Assembly: GCA_958295685.1 (NCBI GenBank)
Contig: OY282365.1
Coordinates: forward strand, 992,001-1,056,000
DNA length: 64,000 bases
Reading direction: 5' to 3'
Origin: an uncultured Dehalococcoidia bacterium
GTDB taxonomy: Bacteria; Chloroflexota; Dehalococcoidia; Lucifugimonadales; CATQGZ01
Shown: positions 25,815 to 33,948 of the stretch, piece by piece
Numbering within the stretch: the stretch's first letter is position 1
Layout of the letters: each line of letters begins with the position of its first letter
Made by a program: the position numbers and the translations under genes
The notes under the pieces: generated by a model
Told to the model about the DNA's origin: nothing
The model's input: only the letters and a program-made list of their open reading frames with translations
Database searches by the model: none

Positions 25815-27103
25815 GCGAGATAGCCGGCGTCAGGGCGCGGGAAGTGCTCGACTCCAGGGGCCGGCCGACCGTCGAGGTCGACCTCACACTCGTGGGCGGC
25901 GCGTGGGGGCGCGCCGCCGTTCCCTCAGGCGCGAGCACGGGGGCCCGCGAGGCGGTGGAGCTGCGAGACGGAGACCCCCATCGCTACGGCGGCGAGGGAG
26001 TCCTCTCGGCCGTGCATAACGTCACGGAGCGCATCGGGCCGGAGGTCGTCGGCAGGCCGGACATCGATCAGGAATCACTGGACCGCATCCTGATAGAGCT
26101 GGACGGCACTCAGAACAAGTCGGAACTTGGAGCGAACGCAACCCTGGGCGTCTCTCTGGCCTTCGCCCACGCCTCCGCCCGAAGCAGCGGCCTCCCCCTG
26201 TACCGCCATCTCGCGGGAAGCCGCGTCCCGACGCTCCCCGTGCCCATGCTCAACGTGATCAACGGCGGCAGGCACGCCGAGGGCTCGACCGACTTCCAGG
26301 AGTTCATGGTCGTCCCCAGTGGCTTCGACAGCTTCCGGCGCGCCCTGCAGGCCGGAGTCGAGGTCTATCATGCCCTCCACTCACTGCTGTCCGAGCGCGG
26401 CCTGGGGACGGCGGTCGGGGACGAGGGGGGCTTCGCCCCTGCCCTCGGCGGCAATCGACAGGCCGTCGAGCTGGTGCTGAACTCGATCGAGAGGGCCGGC
26501 TACTCACCCGGAGGGCAGTGCTCCATCGCTCTGGACGCTGCGGCGTCGGAGCTGACCGACGACACGAAAGAGGGCTATCGGCTCGATATGGAGGGGGCTC
26601 ATCTGACGTCGGGGGGCCTCATCGACAGATACGAACGATGGGCCCGGGATTACCCGCTCGTGAGCATCGAGGACGGTTTGGCCGAGGACGACTGGGACGG
26701 CTGGATGGCCCTGACCCGGCGGATTGGAGACTCGACCCAACTCGTCGGAGACGACGTCTACACCACTAGGGCCAGCGACATCGAGCGGGGTGTCCGAAGC
26801 CGCGCCGGCAACGCCGTCCTGATCAAGCCCAACCAGGTGGGCACCCTCACGGAGACCGTGGAGGCCGTCGCCCTGGCGCAGAGTTCCCGCTGGGGCACCG
26901 TAGTGAGCCACCGCTCAGGCGAAACGGAGGACACCACCATCGCAGACCTCTCGGTGGCTCTGTCCACTCTCCAGATCAAGTCGGGAGCCCCCGCACGGGG
27001 AGAGCGCACGGCCAAGTACAACCGCATCCTGCGAATCGAAGAGGAGCTCGGCGAGGACGCCGTCTTCGCAGGCGCGTCGGCATACGACCACCTGGCCCGA
27101 TAG
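25811..27103 (+). CDS. eno: Enolase (phosphopyruvate hydratase)
   Basis: 430 residues, the usual size. Begins VRAREVLDSRGRPTVEVDL, includes PSGASTGAREAVELRDGD (loop that closes on the substrate), GGRHAEGSTDFQEFMVVP, SIEDGLAEDDWDGW (metal ligands), LIKPNQVGTLTETVEAV (catalytic lysine) and SHRSGETEDTTIADL. It interconverts 2-phosphoglycerate and phosphoenolpyruvate in glycolysis. Translation is coupled to the LOG-like gene upstream. Repeat element B begins a few bases after the stop codon, so its DNA lies in the 3' flank of this operon. Confidence 0.97.
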   Translation: MSEIAGVRAREVLDSRGRPTVEVDLTLVGGAWGRAAVPSGASTGAREAVELRDGDPHRYGGEGVLSAVHNVTERIGPEVVGRPDIDQESLDRILIELDGTQNKSELGANATLGVSLAFAHASARSSGLPLYRHLAGSRVPTLPVPMLNVINGGRHAEGSTDFQEFMVVPSGFDSFRRALQAGVEVYHALHSLLSERGLGTAVGDEGGFAPALGGNRQAVELVLNSIERAGYSPGGQCSIALDAAASELTDDTKEGYRLDMEGAHLTSGGLIDRYERWARDYPLVSIEDGLAEDDWDGWMALTRRIGDSTQLVGDDVYTTRASDIERGVRSRAGNAVLIKPNQVGTLTETVEAVALAQSSRWGTVVSHRSGETEDTTIADLSVALSTLQIKSGAPARGERTAKYNRILRIEEELGEDAVFAGASAYDHLAR

Positions 27104-27199
27104 AGGTGACTGTCCCAGATTGGTAGGCGGTGTCGTGGGGGGATTTGATCCCCAATCCTGAAAATCCTCCAATCCTGAGAATCCTGATTCAGACAACCC

Positions 27200-27228
27200 T
27201 TGACGACGCCGAACCGCTGTGCTAGAGT
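27200..27228 (+). promoter_or_regulatory. Promoter of element B
   Basis: TTGACG (27200-27205), 17-bp spacer, TAGAGT (27223-27228). ATG starts at 27235, six bases after the -10 box. Confidence 0.7.
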
Positions 27229-27295
27229 ATGCCCATGACACAGCCGCCTCTCTCCACAAACCGCCCGCAGGACTCCTGCATCGCCTGCGTTGACC

Positions 27296-27370
27296 TGTCA
27301 CATTAGTGTCACAAACTGTCACAAAAGTGTCAGATAAGTGTCACATAACTGTCAGATAGTGTCACGTAAT
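27296..27370 (+). repeat. Tandem array of seven 10-11 bp units, TGTCAC/GA-type
   Basis: TGTCACATTAG, TGTCACAAAC, TGTCACAAAAG, TGTCAGATAAG, TGTCACATAAC, TGTCAGATAG, TGTCACGTAAT. Five of seven units have C at position 6, against G in array A. Spacing is one helical turn. Confidence 0.85.
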
Positions 27371-27531
27371 TCCGAGCCGTTTGAGGCCCTCCCAGCTACG
27401 AAATGCCCGCGAAATGCCCCCCCGAGCGTTCCACAAAAAAATTTTCCCGGAGCCTCTGCTGACTCTGGACGACAGGCTAATCCGGGACAGGTTCCCGATA
27501 GAGACCGCAGGCGCCAATAGTCCGAGCATCC

Positions 27532-27540
27532 TGTTATAAT
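27532..27540 (+). promoter_or_regulatory. Extended -10 promoter of the E1-alpha gene
   Basis: TG-T-TATAAT, then CCGCTCCA; no good -35. A GGGAGG Shine-Dalgarno lies before the GTG start at 27573. The region downstream of the -10 is nearly the same as that at 25302. Confidence 0.55.
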
Positions 27541-27572
27541 CCGCTCCATCCAGAAGCAGCGGGAGGTACGAC

Positions 27573-28556
27573 GTGGTCACTTCCACCTCCGATTTGACGA
27601 CCGACAAGGCCCTGTGGATGTTCGAGACGATGATGACCATTCGCAGGTTCGAAGAGCAGGCGCGGCGGGAGGCCGACGCCGGAAGACTGCGCGGCCTCCA
27701 CTCATCCATCGGCCAGGAGGCGGTCCCCACCGGAGTCTGCGCCCACCTGCGTGACGATGACTACGTGCTGGGGACGCACCGCAGCCACCACCATTGCATC
27801 GCCAAAGGGGTCGACCTCAACGAGATGATGGCCGAGCTCCTCGGCAAGGCGACGGGCACCAACAAGGGCAAGGGCGGCACGATGCACATCGCCGACGTCA
27901 ACAAGGGGATGCTCGGCGCCAACGGCGTGGTCGGCTCGAACATCCCTGTCGCGGCCGGCGTCGCGCTGTCGGCGAAGGTTCAGGGCAGGGACAGCGTCAG
28001 CGTCGTCTTCTTCGGAGACGGAGCGGCCAATCAGGGGAGCCTGCACGAGTCGATGAACCTCGCGGCGATCTGGAAGCTCCCCGTGCTGTTCGTCTGCGAG
28101 AACAACCGCTATGCGGAGTCCACGCCGGTCGAGTATGCCGTCGCAGGCACGTCGGTCGCAAACCGCGCCGAAGGGTACGCCATGCCGGGGGTGACGGTCG
28201 ACGGCCAGTCGGCGCTGGACATGTTCGAGGTCGCGGGCGAGGCCGTCGCACGCGCCAGAGAGGGCAGAGGCCCCACCCTGATCGAGGCTCAGACCTACAG
28301 GTACATGGGACACTTCGGCGCCGACGACCCGCTGTCCTACAGGACCGCGGAGGAGGAGCAGTACTACAAGGACAGGGACTGCATAGAGCGGATGAAGGCC
28401 CATCTGATCGAGACCGGCGCGGCGTCGCAGGAAGACTTGGACGGCATCGACGCGCGGGCCACGGAGGCGGTCGCGGCTGCCGTCAGGTTCGCCGACGAGA
28501 GCCCCTACCCGCAGCCCGAAGAGCTGACCACCGACGTTTACGTCAGCTACCCGTAG
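27573..28556 (+). CDS. pdhA: 2-oxoacid dehydrogenase E1 component, alpha subunit (pyruvate/acetoin type)
   Basis: 327 residues from GTG 27573 with GGGAGG upstream. The thiamine-diphosphate motif is FFGDGAANQGSLHESMNLAA through CENN; GTHRSHHHCIAKG and KGKGGTMHIADV are typical of the PdhA/AcoA group. Forms an alpha2beta2 E1 with the next gene and decarboxylates the 2-oxo acid (pyruvate) or cleaves acetoin, passing an acyl or acetyl group to lipoyl-E2. The short length and the KGGTMH block are found in acetoin dehydrogenases and in pyruvate dehydrogenases of Gram-positives and Chloroflexota alike, so the substrate is not settled. No E3 gene is in the window. Confidence 0.92.
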   Translation: MVTSTSDLTTDKALWMFETMMTIRRFEEQARREADAGRLRGLHSSIGQEAVPTGVCAHLRDDDYVLGTHRSHHHCIAKGVDLNEMMAELLGKATGTNKGKGGTMHIADVNKGMLGANGVVGSNIPVAAGVALSAKVQGRDSVSVVFFGDGAANQGSLHESMNLAAIWKLPVLFVCENNRYAESTPVEYAVAGTSVANRAEGYAMPGVTVDGQSALDMFEVAGEAVARAREGRGPTLIEAQTYRYMGHFGADDPLSYRTAEEEQYYKDRDCIERMKAHLIETGAASQEDLDGIDARATEAVAAAVRFADESPYPQPEELTTDVYVSYP

Positions 28557-28570
28557 GCCCGCGCCCGAAG

Positions 28571-28684
28571 ATGGTCGTTGCCGCACAGAGTGAGTCCGGG
28601 TCGTTTCGGGACAGCCTGCGCGCGCCGGTTCATCGCTGGTTCACCTATCCCGCGGGGTACTCGTACAAATTCGTCGAGTCGTAG
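28571..28684 (+). pseudogene. 37-codon frame between E1 genes, possible remnant of a DNA methyltransferase N terminus
   Basis: Starts at ATG 28571 and ends at TAG 28682-28684, filling the 156-bp gap between the E1 subunit genes, which are usually almost adjacent. The segment FRDSLRAPVHRWFTYPAGYS and following YKFVE resembles, from memory, the start of some site-specific DNA methylases, but the catalytic part is missing. Either an inserted gene piece or an orphan small protein. No Shine-Dalgarno is seen. Confidence 0.35.
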
Positions 28685-28712
28685 CCGATAAGAGGGACAC
28701 CAGGAGCGAGAC

Positions 28713-29747
28713 ATGGTTACCGAATCCGCCGTTAGACGGCTGACCTACATACAGGCGGCGAACGAGGCCGTCCACCAACTCATGGAGAGCGACCCCAGGG
28801 TCATCGTGATGGGCGAGGACGTCGCGGGCGCGGCCGGGAGGGAGGACCAGGGTTTCATCGACGCCTGGGGCGGCCCGCTCCGCCTGACCAAGGGGCTGAT
28901 ACAGAGGTTCGGCCCTGAGCGCGTCCGGGACACGCCCATCTCCGAGGCGGGCTTCGTCGGCGCGGGCGTCGGCGCGGCGGCCACCGGGCTGAGGCCGCTG
29001 GTGGACCTGATGTACGCCGGCTTCTACGGCGTGTGCGCCGACCAGATCACGAACAACGCCGCGAAGATACACTACATGTTCGGCGGCAAGGTGAGCGTCC
29101 CGCTCACCATCATGACCAACATCGGCGCGGGGGTGAACTCCGCCGCCCAGCACTCGGAGTCCCTCTACTCGCTGTTCGCCCACTTCCCCGGCCTCAAGTG
29201 CGTCGTTCCTTCCGACCCCTTCACCGCCAAGGGGCTGTACATCTCCGCTCTCAGGGACGACGACCCTGTGCTCATCTTCAATCACAAGATGCTGATGGGC
29301 CTGCGGGCGGGGCCCGGCGTGCCGGAGGAGATGTACGAGGTGCCGATCGGCAGGGCCAGCGTCGCCCGTGAGGGCGCGGACGTCACCCTCACGGGGATCG
29401 GCTACACGACGCAGGTCTGCCTCCAGGCCGCGGACGACCTGGCCGCGAGCGGCTACTCCGCCGAGGTGGTGGACCTCCTGTCGGTCTCCCCCATGGACGA
29501 GGAGACGATACTGGAGTCGGTGAAGAAGACGAGGAAGATAGTGATCGTGGACGAGGACTATCCAAGGTGCAGCTTCGCCAGCGACGTCTCGGCCCTGGTG
29601 GCCGAGCAGGCTTTCGATTATCTGGACGCGCCTCCGGTCAGGGTCACTCCGCCGCACACGTCGGTGCCATACAGCACGGCCCTGGAGCCTCTGTTCATGC
29701 CTTCCAGGGAGGGCGTGGTCGAGGCGGCCGCGGCGGTCTTGGAGTAG
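28713..29747 (+). CDS. pdhB: 2-oxoacid dehydrogenase E1 component, beta subunit
   Basis: 344 residues, AGGAG before the ATG. Typical E1-beta: RRLTYIQAANEAVHQLMESD, VMGEDVAGAAG, FGPERVRDTPISEAGFVGAG, and the C-terminal transketolase-like domain with DLLSVSPMDEETILESVKKT and IVDEDYPRCSFASDV. Partners the alpha subunit to build the thiamine-diphosphate site at the interface. Followed by E2 with 24 bases between. Confidence 0.93.
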   Translation: MVTESAVRRLTYIQAANEAVHQLMESDPRVIVMGEDVAGAAGREDQGFIDAWGGPLRLTKGLIQRFGPERVRDTPISEAGFVGAGVGAAATGLRPLVDLMYAGFYGVCADQITNNAAKIHYMFGGKVSVPLTIMTNIGAGVNSAAQHSESLYSLFAHFPGLKCVVPSDPFTAKGLYISALRDDDPVLIFNHKMLMGLRAGPGVPEEMYEVPIGRASVAREGADVTLTGIGYTTQVCLQAADDLAASGYSAEVVDLLSVSPMDEETILESVKKTRKIVIVDEDYPRCSFASDVSALVAEQAFDYLDAPPVRVTPPHTSVPYSTALEPLFMPSREGVVEAAAAVLE

Positions 29748-29771
29748 CCGGAGCAGTCAGGAGGTTAGATC

Positions 29772-30947
29772 GTGGCCGTTACCGTCGTCATGCCCAAGCT
29801 CGGGCAGATCATGGTCGAGGGAACCGTCAACAGGTGGAACAAGGCGGCCGGAGACGAGGTGGTCGAGGGCGACGTCATCGCCGAGATCGAGACCGAGAAG
29901 CTCAACTACGACCTCGAGGCAACCGGCAGCGGCAGGCTGCACCCCATGGTGTCGGAGGGGGCTGTCGTGGCCGTGGACGGCGTACTGGCGTACCTGCTCG
30001 CGGAGGGTGAAGCGCCGCCCGCCCCGCCTCCGGCCGCCTCGGACAGCCCATCGAAGACCGAGCCGCCTCCGGCTGCGCCGAGCCGGAGTCCATCGAAGAG
30101 CGCCCGACCCGCTCCGGGCGGGGTCGTCCCGTCCACGCCCGGAGCGCGCAGACTGGCAGCCAAGCTGGGGGTCGATCTGTCGAAGGTCACGCCCACGGGC
30201 CCGCGCGGCAGGGTGGTCGAGGACGACGTCCGGAAACACGCGGAGCAGGTCTCGATGCCTCCGGGACTCCCGGCGCCGTCCAGGTCCGTGCCTGTCGCCG
30301 GAATGCGCAAGGCGATCGCCGAGCACATGAGAGGCAGCATATCGTCCACCGCGCAGTTGTCGTTCCTGCTGGAGGTCGACGTCACCCAGGCTCAGAGGCT
30401 CAGACGAGAGGCGTCCAGGGACGGCGCGACCATAGGGATGCCCCACGTGCTCATCAAGGCGAGCGCCGAAGCGCTCAGACGCGTCCCCGCCATGAACACG
30501 CTGCTCCACGAAGGCGCGGTGCACTACTTCGACGAGGCCAACGTCGGCCTGGCCGTATCCGTTGACGACGGCCTGATAGTTCCCGTGCTCAGGAACGCAG
30601 GCGCCATGTCCATGTCCGAGGTCGCGGCTGAGGCGGGGCGGCTTGCCAGAGCCGCCCGGGAAGGGAAGCTCGCTCCCGACGACGTGGCCGGCGGCACCTT
30701 TACCGTCAGCGCGCTCGGGAGCGTGGACGGCTTCACGCCCATCCTGAACGCGGGCCAGACGGCAATACTGGGCGCGGGACGGTCGGTCGAGAAGCCGGTC
30801 GTCAGGGACGGTGAGATAGTGGTCGGCGAGACGATGGTACTCAGCCTCACAGTCGACCACCAGGTGGTCGACGGCGCCGCGGCCGCCAGCTTCATGCGCC
30901 GCCTCCAGCAGGCCATCGAGCGGCCCTCGGCCCTGTTCGGGGACTGA
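29772..30947 (+). CDS. pdhC: Dihydrolipoamide acyltransferase (E2)
   Basis: 391 residues from GTG 29772 with AGGAGG nearby. Domain order: lipoyl domain 1-78 with the lipoylated lysine K43 in EIETEKLNYD, a Pro/Ala-rich linker (79-115), an E1/E3-binding domain (about 118-155, TPGARRLAAKLGVDLSKV), another linker, then the catalytic acyltransferase domain (about 170-391) ending with LTVDHQVVDGAAAASF, the HxxxDG active site. Collects the acyl group from E1 and gives it to CoA. Only one lipoyl domain. The E3 dihydrolipoamide dehydrogenase must be elsewhere. Confidence 0.94.
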   Translation: MAVTVVMPKLGQIMVEGTVNRWNKAAGDEVVEGDVIAEIETEKLNYDLEATGSGRLHPMVSEGAVVAVDGVLAYLLAEGEAPPAPPPAASDSPSKTEPPPAAPSRSPSKSARPAPGGVVPSTPGARRLAAKLGVDLSKVTPTGPRGRVVEDDVRKHAEQVSMPPGLPAPSRSVPVAGMRKAIAEHMRGSISSTAQLSFLLEVDVTQAQRLRREASRDGATIGMPHVLIKASAEALRRVPAMNTLLHEGAVHYFDEANVGLAVSVDDGLIVPVLRNAGAMSMSEVAAEAGRLARAAREGKLAPDDVAGGTFTVSALGSVDGFTPILNAGQTAILGAGRSVEKPVVRDGEIVVGETMVLSLTVDHQVVDGAAAASFMRRLQQAIERPSALFGD

Positions 30948-30995
30948 GCGCCCTACGCTTCGCTCCTGCCCTAACTCGATCCGTGTCCGGTACGT

Positions 30996-31001
30996 TATAA
31001 A
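30996..31001 (+). promoter_or_regulatory. Possible -10 box (TATAAA) of the moxR-bat operon
   Basis: TATAAATCC, 63 bases before the MoxR start; no convincing -35. Listed because the gap of 116 bases after E2 is the only plausible promoter space for the nine-gene unit that follows. Confidence 0.3.
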
Positions 31002-31063
31002 TCCAGGCGGGACACCGCGCGCGTCCGGCCCGTTGCGACATGCCATTACGAGGAGCCCAGCAC

Positions 31064-32056
31064 ATGAACCTGAGCGGGGTAAGGCAGATTAACGAAGAGG
31101 TCGAGAAGGAAGCGCTGTTCCTTCACGACCTGCTCGCCGAGATACGGAGAGCGGTGGTCGGCCAAGACACCCTGGTGGAGCGTGTTCTGATCGGGCTGCT
31201 GGGAGACGGACACGTCCTGTTGGAGGGGGTGCCGGGTCTCGCGAAGACTCTGCTCGTGAAGAGCCTCGCACAGGCCATCCAGGCGCGCTTCTCCCGCGTC
31301 CAGTTCACCCCCGACCTGCTGCCAGCCGACCTCATCGGCACCCAGATATACAACCCCAGAACCAACGAATTCAGCGTCCACAGAGGGCCGGTCTTCGCCA
31401 ACCTGGTGCTGGCCGACGAGGTCAACAGGGCGCCGGCGAAGGTCCAGAGCGCCCTGCTGGAGGCGATGCAGGAGCGCCAGGTGACCATCGGCGGCTCCAC
31501 GTTCCCACTCGAGAGCCTCTTCCTAGTGCTGGCGACCCAGAACCCCATCGAACAGGAGGGCACCTACCCACTGCCCGAGGCGCAGATAGACCGGTTCATG
31601 CTCAAAGTGATCGTCGACTACCCTCCGAGGGATGAGGAGCGGCTGATAATCGAGCGGATGACCGGCGAGGATGCGCCCACGCTCACACCTGTGATCGACC
31701 CTGCCACGATCCTGCGGGCGCGAGAGATCGTTCGCCGCATCTACGTCGACGACAAGGTGAAGGAGTACGTGCTCGACCTGGTTGCCGCGACCCGCAATCC
31801 ACCGTCGGGAGACCTGGCCGCGCTCAGACAACTCGTGGCCTACGGAGCATCGCCTCGAGCCGGTATCTACCTCATCTCGGCCGCCCGCGCCAACGCCTTC
31901 ATCAGGGGGCGGGGATACGTGACGCCGGACGACGTAAAGCAGCTCGCGCCCGACGTCCTGCGTCACCGCGTGATCGTCAGCTACGAGGCAGAGGCCGAGG
32001 AGATAACCAGCGCCGACGTCGTCCGGCGCATCCTGGACAACGTCGAAGTGCCCTGA
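31064..32056 (+). CDS. moxR: MoxR-family AAA+ ATPase
   Basis: 330 residues from ATG 31064 (AGGAG upstream fits this start better than ATG 31040). Walker A is GVPGLAKT, Walker B VLADEVNRAP, followed by ATQNPIEQEGTYPLPEAQID (sensor 1 region) typical of MoxR. These chaperone-like ATPases work with von Willebrand factor A proteins to insert metals or mature complexes. First gene of a compact operon with DUF58 and Bat genes, the standard MoxR-Bat arrangement. Cytoplasmic. Confidence 0.95.
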   Translation: MNLSGVRQINEEVEKEALFLHDLLAEIRRAVVGQDTLVERVLIGLLGDGHVLLEGVPGLAKTLLVKSLAQAIQARFSRVQFTPDLLPADLIGTQIYNPRTNEFSVHRGPVFANLVLADEVNRAPAKVQSALLEAMQERQVTIGGSTFPLESLFLVLATQNPIEQEGTYPLPEAQIDRFMLKVIVDYPPRDEERLIIERMTGEDAPTLTPVIDPATILRAREIVRRIYVDDKVKEYVLDLVAATRNPPSGDLAALRQLVAYGASPRAGIYLISAARANAFIRGRGYVTPDDVKQLAPDVLRHRVIVSYEAEAEEITSADVVRRILDNVEVP

Positions 32057-32095
32057 GTCGGCTCCGGTCACGCGCCCCTCATCCATCAAGCCCAT

Positions 32096-32983
32096 ATGGT
32101 ACCCACCGAGATTTTCCAAAAGGTACGCCGTATCGAGATCAGCACCAGCCGCCTGGTGACCGACACGTTCGCCGGCGAGTACCACTCCGTGTTCAAGGGC
32201 CAGGGCATGGAGTTCCACGAGGTGCGCCCGTACAGCCCGGGCGACGAGGTCAGGACCATCGACTGGAACGTCACGGCGAGGATGGGCGACCCGTACGTCA
32301 GGCGCTACCACGAGGAGCGGGAGATGTCGGTGATGCTGGTGGTGGACGCCAGCGGGTCCGTCGACTTCGGAAGCGTGAGGCAGTTCAAGAGAGACCTCTC
32401 CACGGAGCTTGCCGCGGTCCTCTCGTTCGCGGCGACCACCAACAATGACAGGGTCGGCCTGCTCATATTCACGGACCGGGTCGAGCTGCTCATCCCGCCC
32501 CGCAAGGGCAGACGCCACGTCCTCCGGCTCATCCGGGACATGCTCACGTTCGAGCCGGAGGGAAAGGGGACGGACATCAAGCTCGCGCTGGACACCGTCA
32601 ACCTGGTGCTCCGGCGGCACAGCGTTGTCTTCCTGGTCTCCGACTTCCTGGCCGACCCTGAAGAGTACAGGCGGGCGCTGGCCATCACGAACCGGCGCCA
32701 CGACGTGGTGGCTATAGACCTGCACGACCCGATGGAGCGCAGCATCCCGGACGTGGGGCTGATCGTGCTGGAGGACACCGAGACAGGCGAGCTGCGCCAG
32801 ATCGACACGAGCAGTCGGAGATGGCGCAACGACTTCGAGGCAGAGGTCAGACGGTCGGACGCAGCCAGGAAAGAGTGCTTCTCGACCTCGAAAGTGGACC
32901 GCGTAAGCGTCACGAACGACCGCGACTACGCGGCCAGCCTGGCAGCTTTCTTCAAACAGCGCGCCAGGCGCATGGTGAGGTAA
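32096..32983 (+). CDS. DUF58 domain protein
   Basis: 295 residues. The DUF58 signature GMEFHEVRPYSPGDEVRTID, then WNVTARMGDPYVRRYHEERE, is complete, followed by a VWA-like fold with VVDASGSVDFG (a DxSxS MIDAS). No membrane helix in contrast to larger DUF58 proteins. In MoxR-Bat operons this soluble protein is the usual adaptor between the ATPase and membrane VWA proteins. Gap of 39 bases to moxR and 5 bases to the next gene. Confidence 0.93.
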   Translation: MVPTEIFQKVRRIEISTSRLVTDTFAGEYHSVFKGQGMEFHEVRPYSPGDEVRTIDWNVTARMGDPYVRRYHEEREMSVMLVVDASGSVDFGSVRQFKRDLSTELAAVLSFAATTNNDRVGLLIFTDRVELLIPPRKGRRHVLRLIRDMLTFEPEGKGTDIKLALDTVNLVLRRHSVVFLVSDFLADPEEYRRALAITNRRHDVVAIDLHDPMERSIPDVGLIVLEDTETGELRQIDTSSRRWRNDFEAEVRRSDAARKECFSTSKVDRVSVTNDRDYAASLAAFFKQRARRMVR

Positions 32984-32988
32984 AGGAC

Positions 32989-33948
32989 ATGAGGTCCCGA
33001 CTGCCGACGCTCTTGCTGTTCGCGTCGATTGCGCTGACGGTACACGGCACGGCCTCGGCCCAGGCGCCGGGGGTCGTGGCCTCTCTGACGACGGACGCGG
33101 CAGACCTGACGGTGGGCGACCCGGTCACGCTAAACCTGCGAGTCGTCCATCCGCCGGGATACCAGGTGACCTTCCCGCTGCTCCCCGGGACCTGGGGAGA
33201 CTTCGAGATTCGCGGCCAGTCCCCGGCCCAGACGGTCGACAACCTCGACGGCACTCAGACCACCGGCCAGTCGCTGGAAGCAGCCCTGTTCACCCCCGGA
33301 GAGTTCACCACCCCCGACGTCGAGATCATGATACGCGACTCCGCGGGGCAGACCCACGAAGAGAGCGTGCGCGGAGCGTCCGTCATGGTGGCCTCGGTGC
33401 TGGGAGAGGGCGATGAAGAGCCGAGAGACATCAGGCCCCAGGCCCAAACCAGCGAGCCGCTGATCGGGACGCTAACCACGTGGCTCATCGTAGGTTCCAC
33501 TCTCGCCGCGCTTGTCGGAGCGGGCGTCTACCTGCTGATAGGAAGACGCCGCCCCCATACAGTCGTGCAAGTCGATACGCGCTCACCGCGCCAGATCGCA
33601 CTTGAGGAACTGCACCGGATAGAGGCGCTGGACCTGCCTGCCCAGAGTCGATTCAAGGAGCACTACACGCTAGTGTCGGACTGCGTCCGCAGCTATCTGG
33701 AACGGGCCTTCCATACGCCCGCCCTCGACCGTACCACCACCGAGGTGCGCGCCGCGCTGAAGATATACGACGTGACAGCCGGTCACGCCGAGGCTGCGGT
33801 CCGGCTTCTGGAAGATTCCGACCTGGTCAAGTTCACGAAGCTCGCCCCCGAGTCTGAAGAAGCCAGGGCGAGCACCACCCGCGCCCGCGGCTTCGTCACG
33901 ATGACGGCGCCGCCGGAGACCGAGGCGCCGGAGGGGGTTGGCGCATGA
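32989..33948 (+). CDS. Bat-operon membrane protein with N-terminal signal and DUF4381-like tail
   Basis: 319 residues from ATG 32989. Signal peptide 1-25 (LPTLLLFASIALTVHGTASA), an extracellular beta domain (about 30-155; DLTVGDPVTLNLRVVHPPGY), a membrane helix near 163-184 (LTTWLIVGSTLAALVGAGVY) and a cytoplasmic helical tail (195-300) with RFKEHYTLVSDCVRSYLERA typical of DUF4381/BatD-like tails. Its stop overlaps the BatA-like ATG (ATGA). Likely a membrane partner of the two VWA proteins. Confidence 0.8.
   Translation: MRSRLPTLLLFASIALTVHGTASAQAPGVVASLTTDAADLTVGDPVTLNLRVVHPPGYQVTFPLLPGTWGDFEIRGQSPAQTVDNLDGTQTTGQSLEAALFTPGEFTTPDVEIMIRDSAGQTHEESVRGASVMVASVLGEGDEEPRDIRPQAQTSEPLIGTLTTWLIVGSTLAALVGAGVYLLIGRRRPHTVVQVDTRSPRQIALEELHRIEALDLPAQSRFKEHYTLVSDCVRSYLERAFHTPALDRTTTEVRAALKIYDVTAGHAEAAVRLLEDSDLVKFTKLAPESEEARASTTRARGFVTMTAPPETEAPEGVGA

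Larger units (their letters stand above)
27110..27456 (+). repeat. Dispersed repeat-array element, copy B
   Basis: About 347 bp directly after eno, on the plus strand: CTGTCCCAGATTGG end, AATCCT-type units (27150-27196), promoter, leaderless ATG at 27235 (23 codons, MTQPPLSTNRP, stop at 27306 inside the first array unit), seven-unit array, CAGCTACGA, then CCCGGAGCCTC. It is the best match to copy A but in reverse orientation. The rest of the 470-bp gap (27457-27530) shows nothing but a second GGGACAGGTTCC, also found beside copy A. Confidence 0.75.

Noticed and set aside
26915..27322. Conserved minus-strand frames with GLSESGFSGLEDFQDW at 27.1 and 56.6 kb
   Set aside because: The peptide is encoded opposite the AATCCT repeats and promoter of the dispersed element; the likeness follows from DNA repeat conservation, and frame ends differ between copies.
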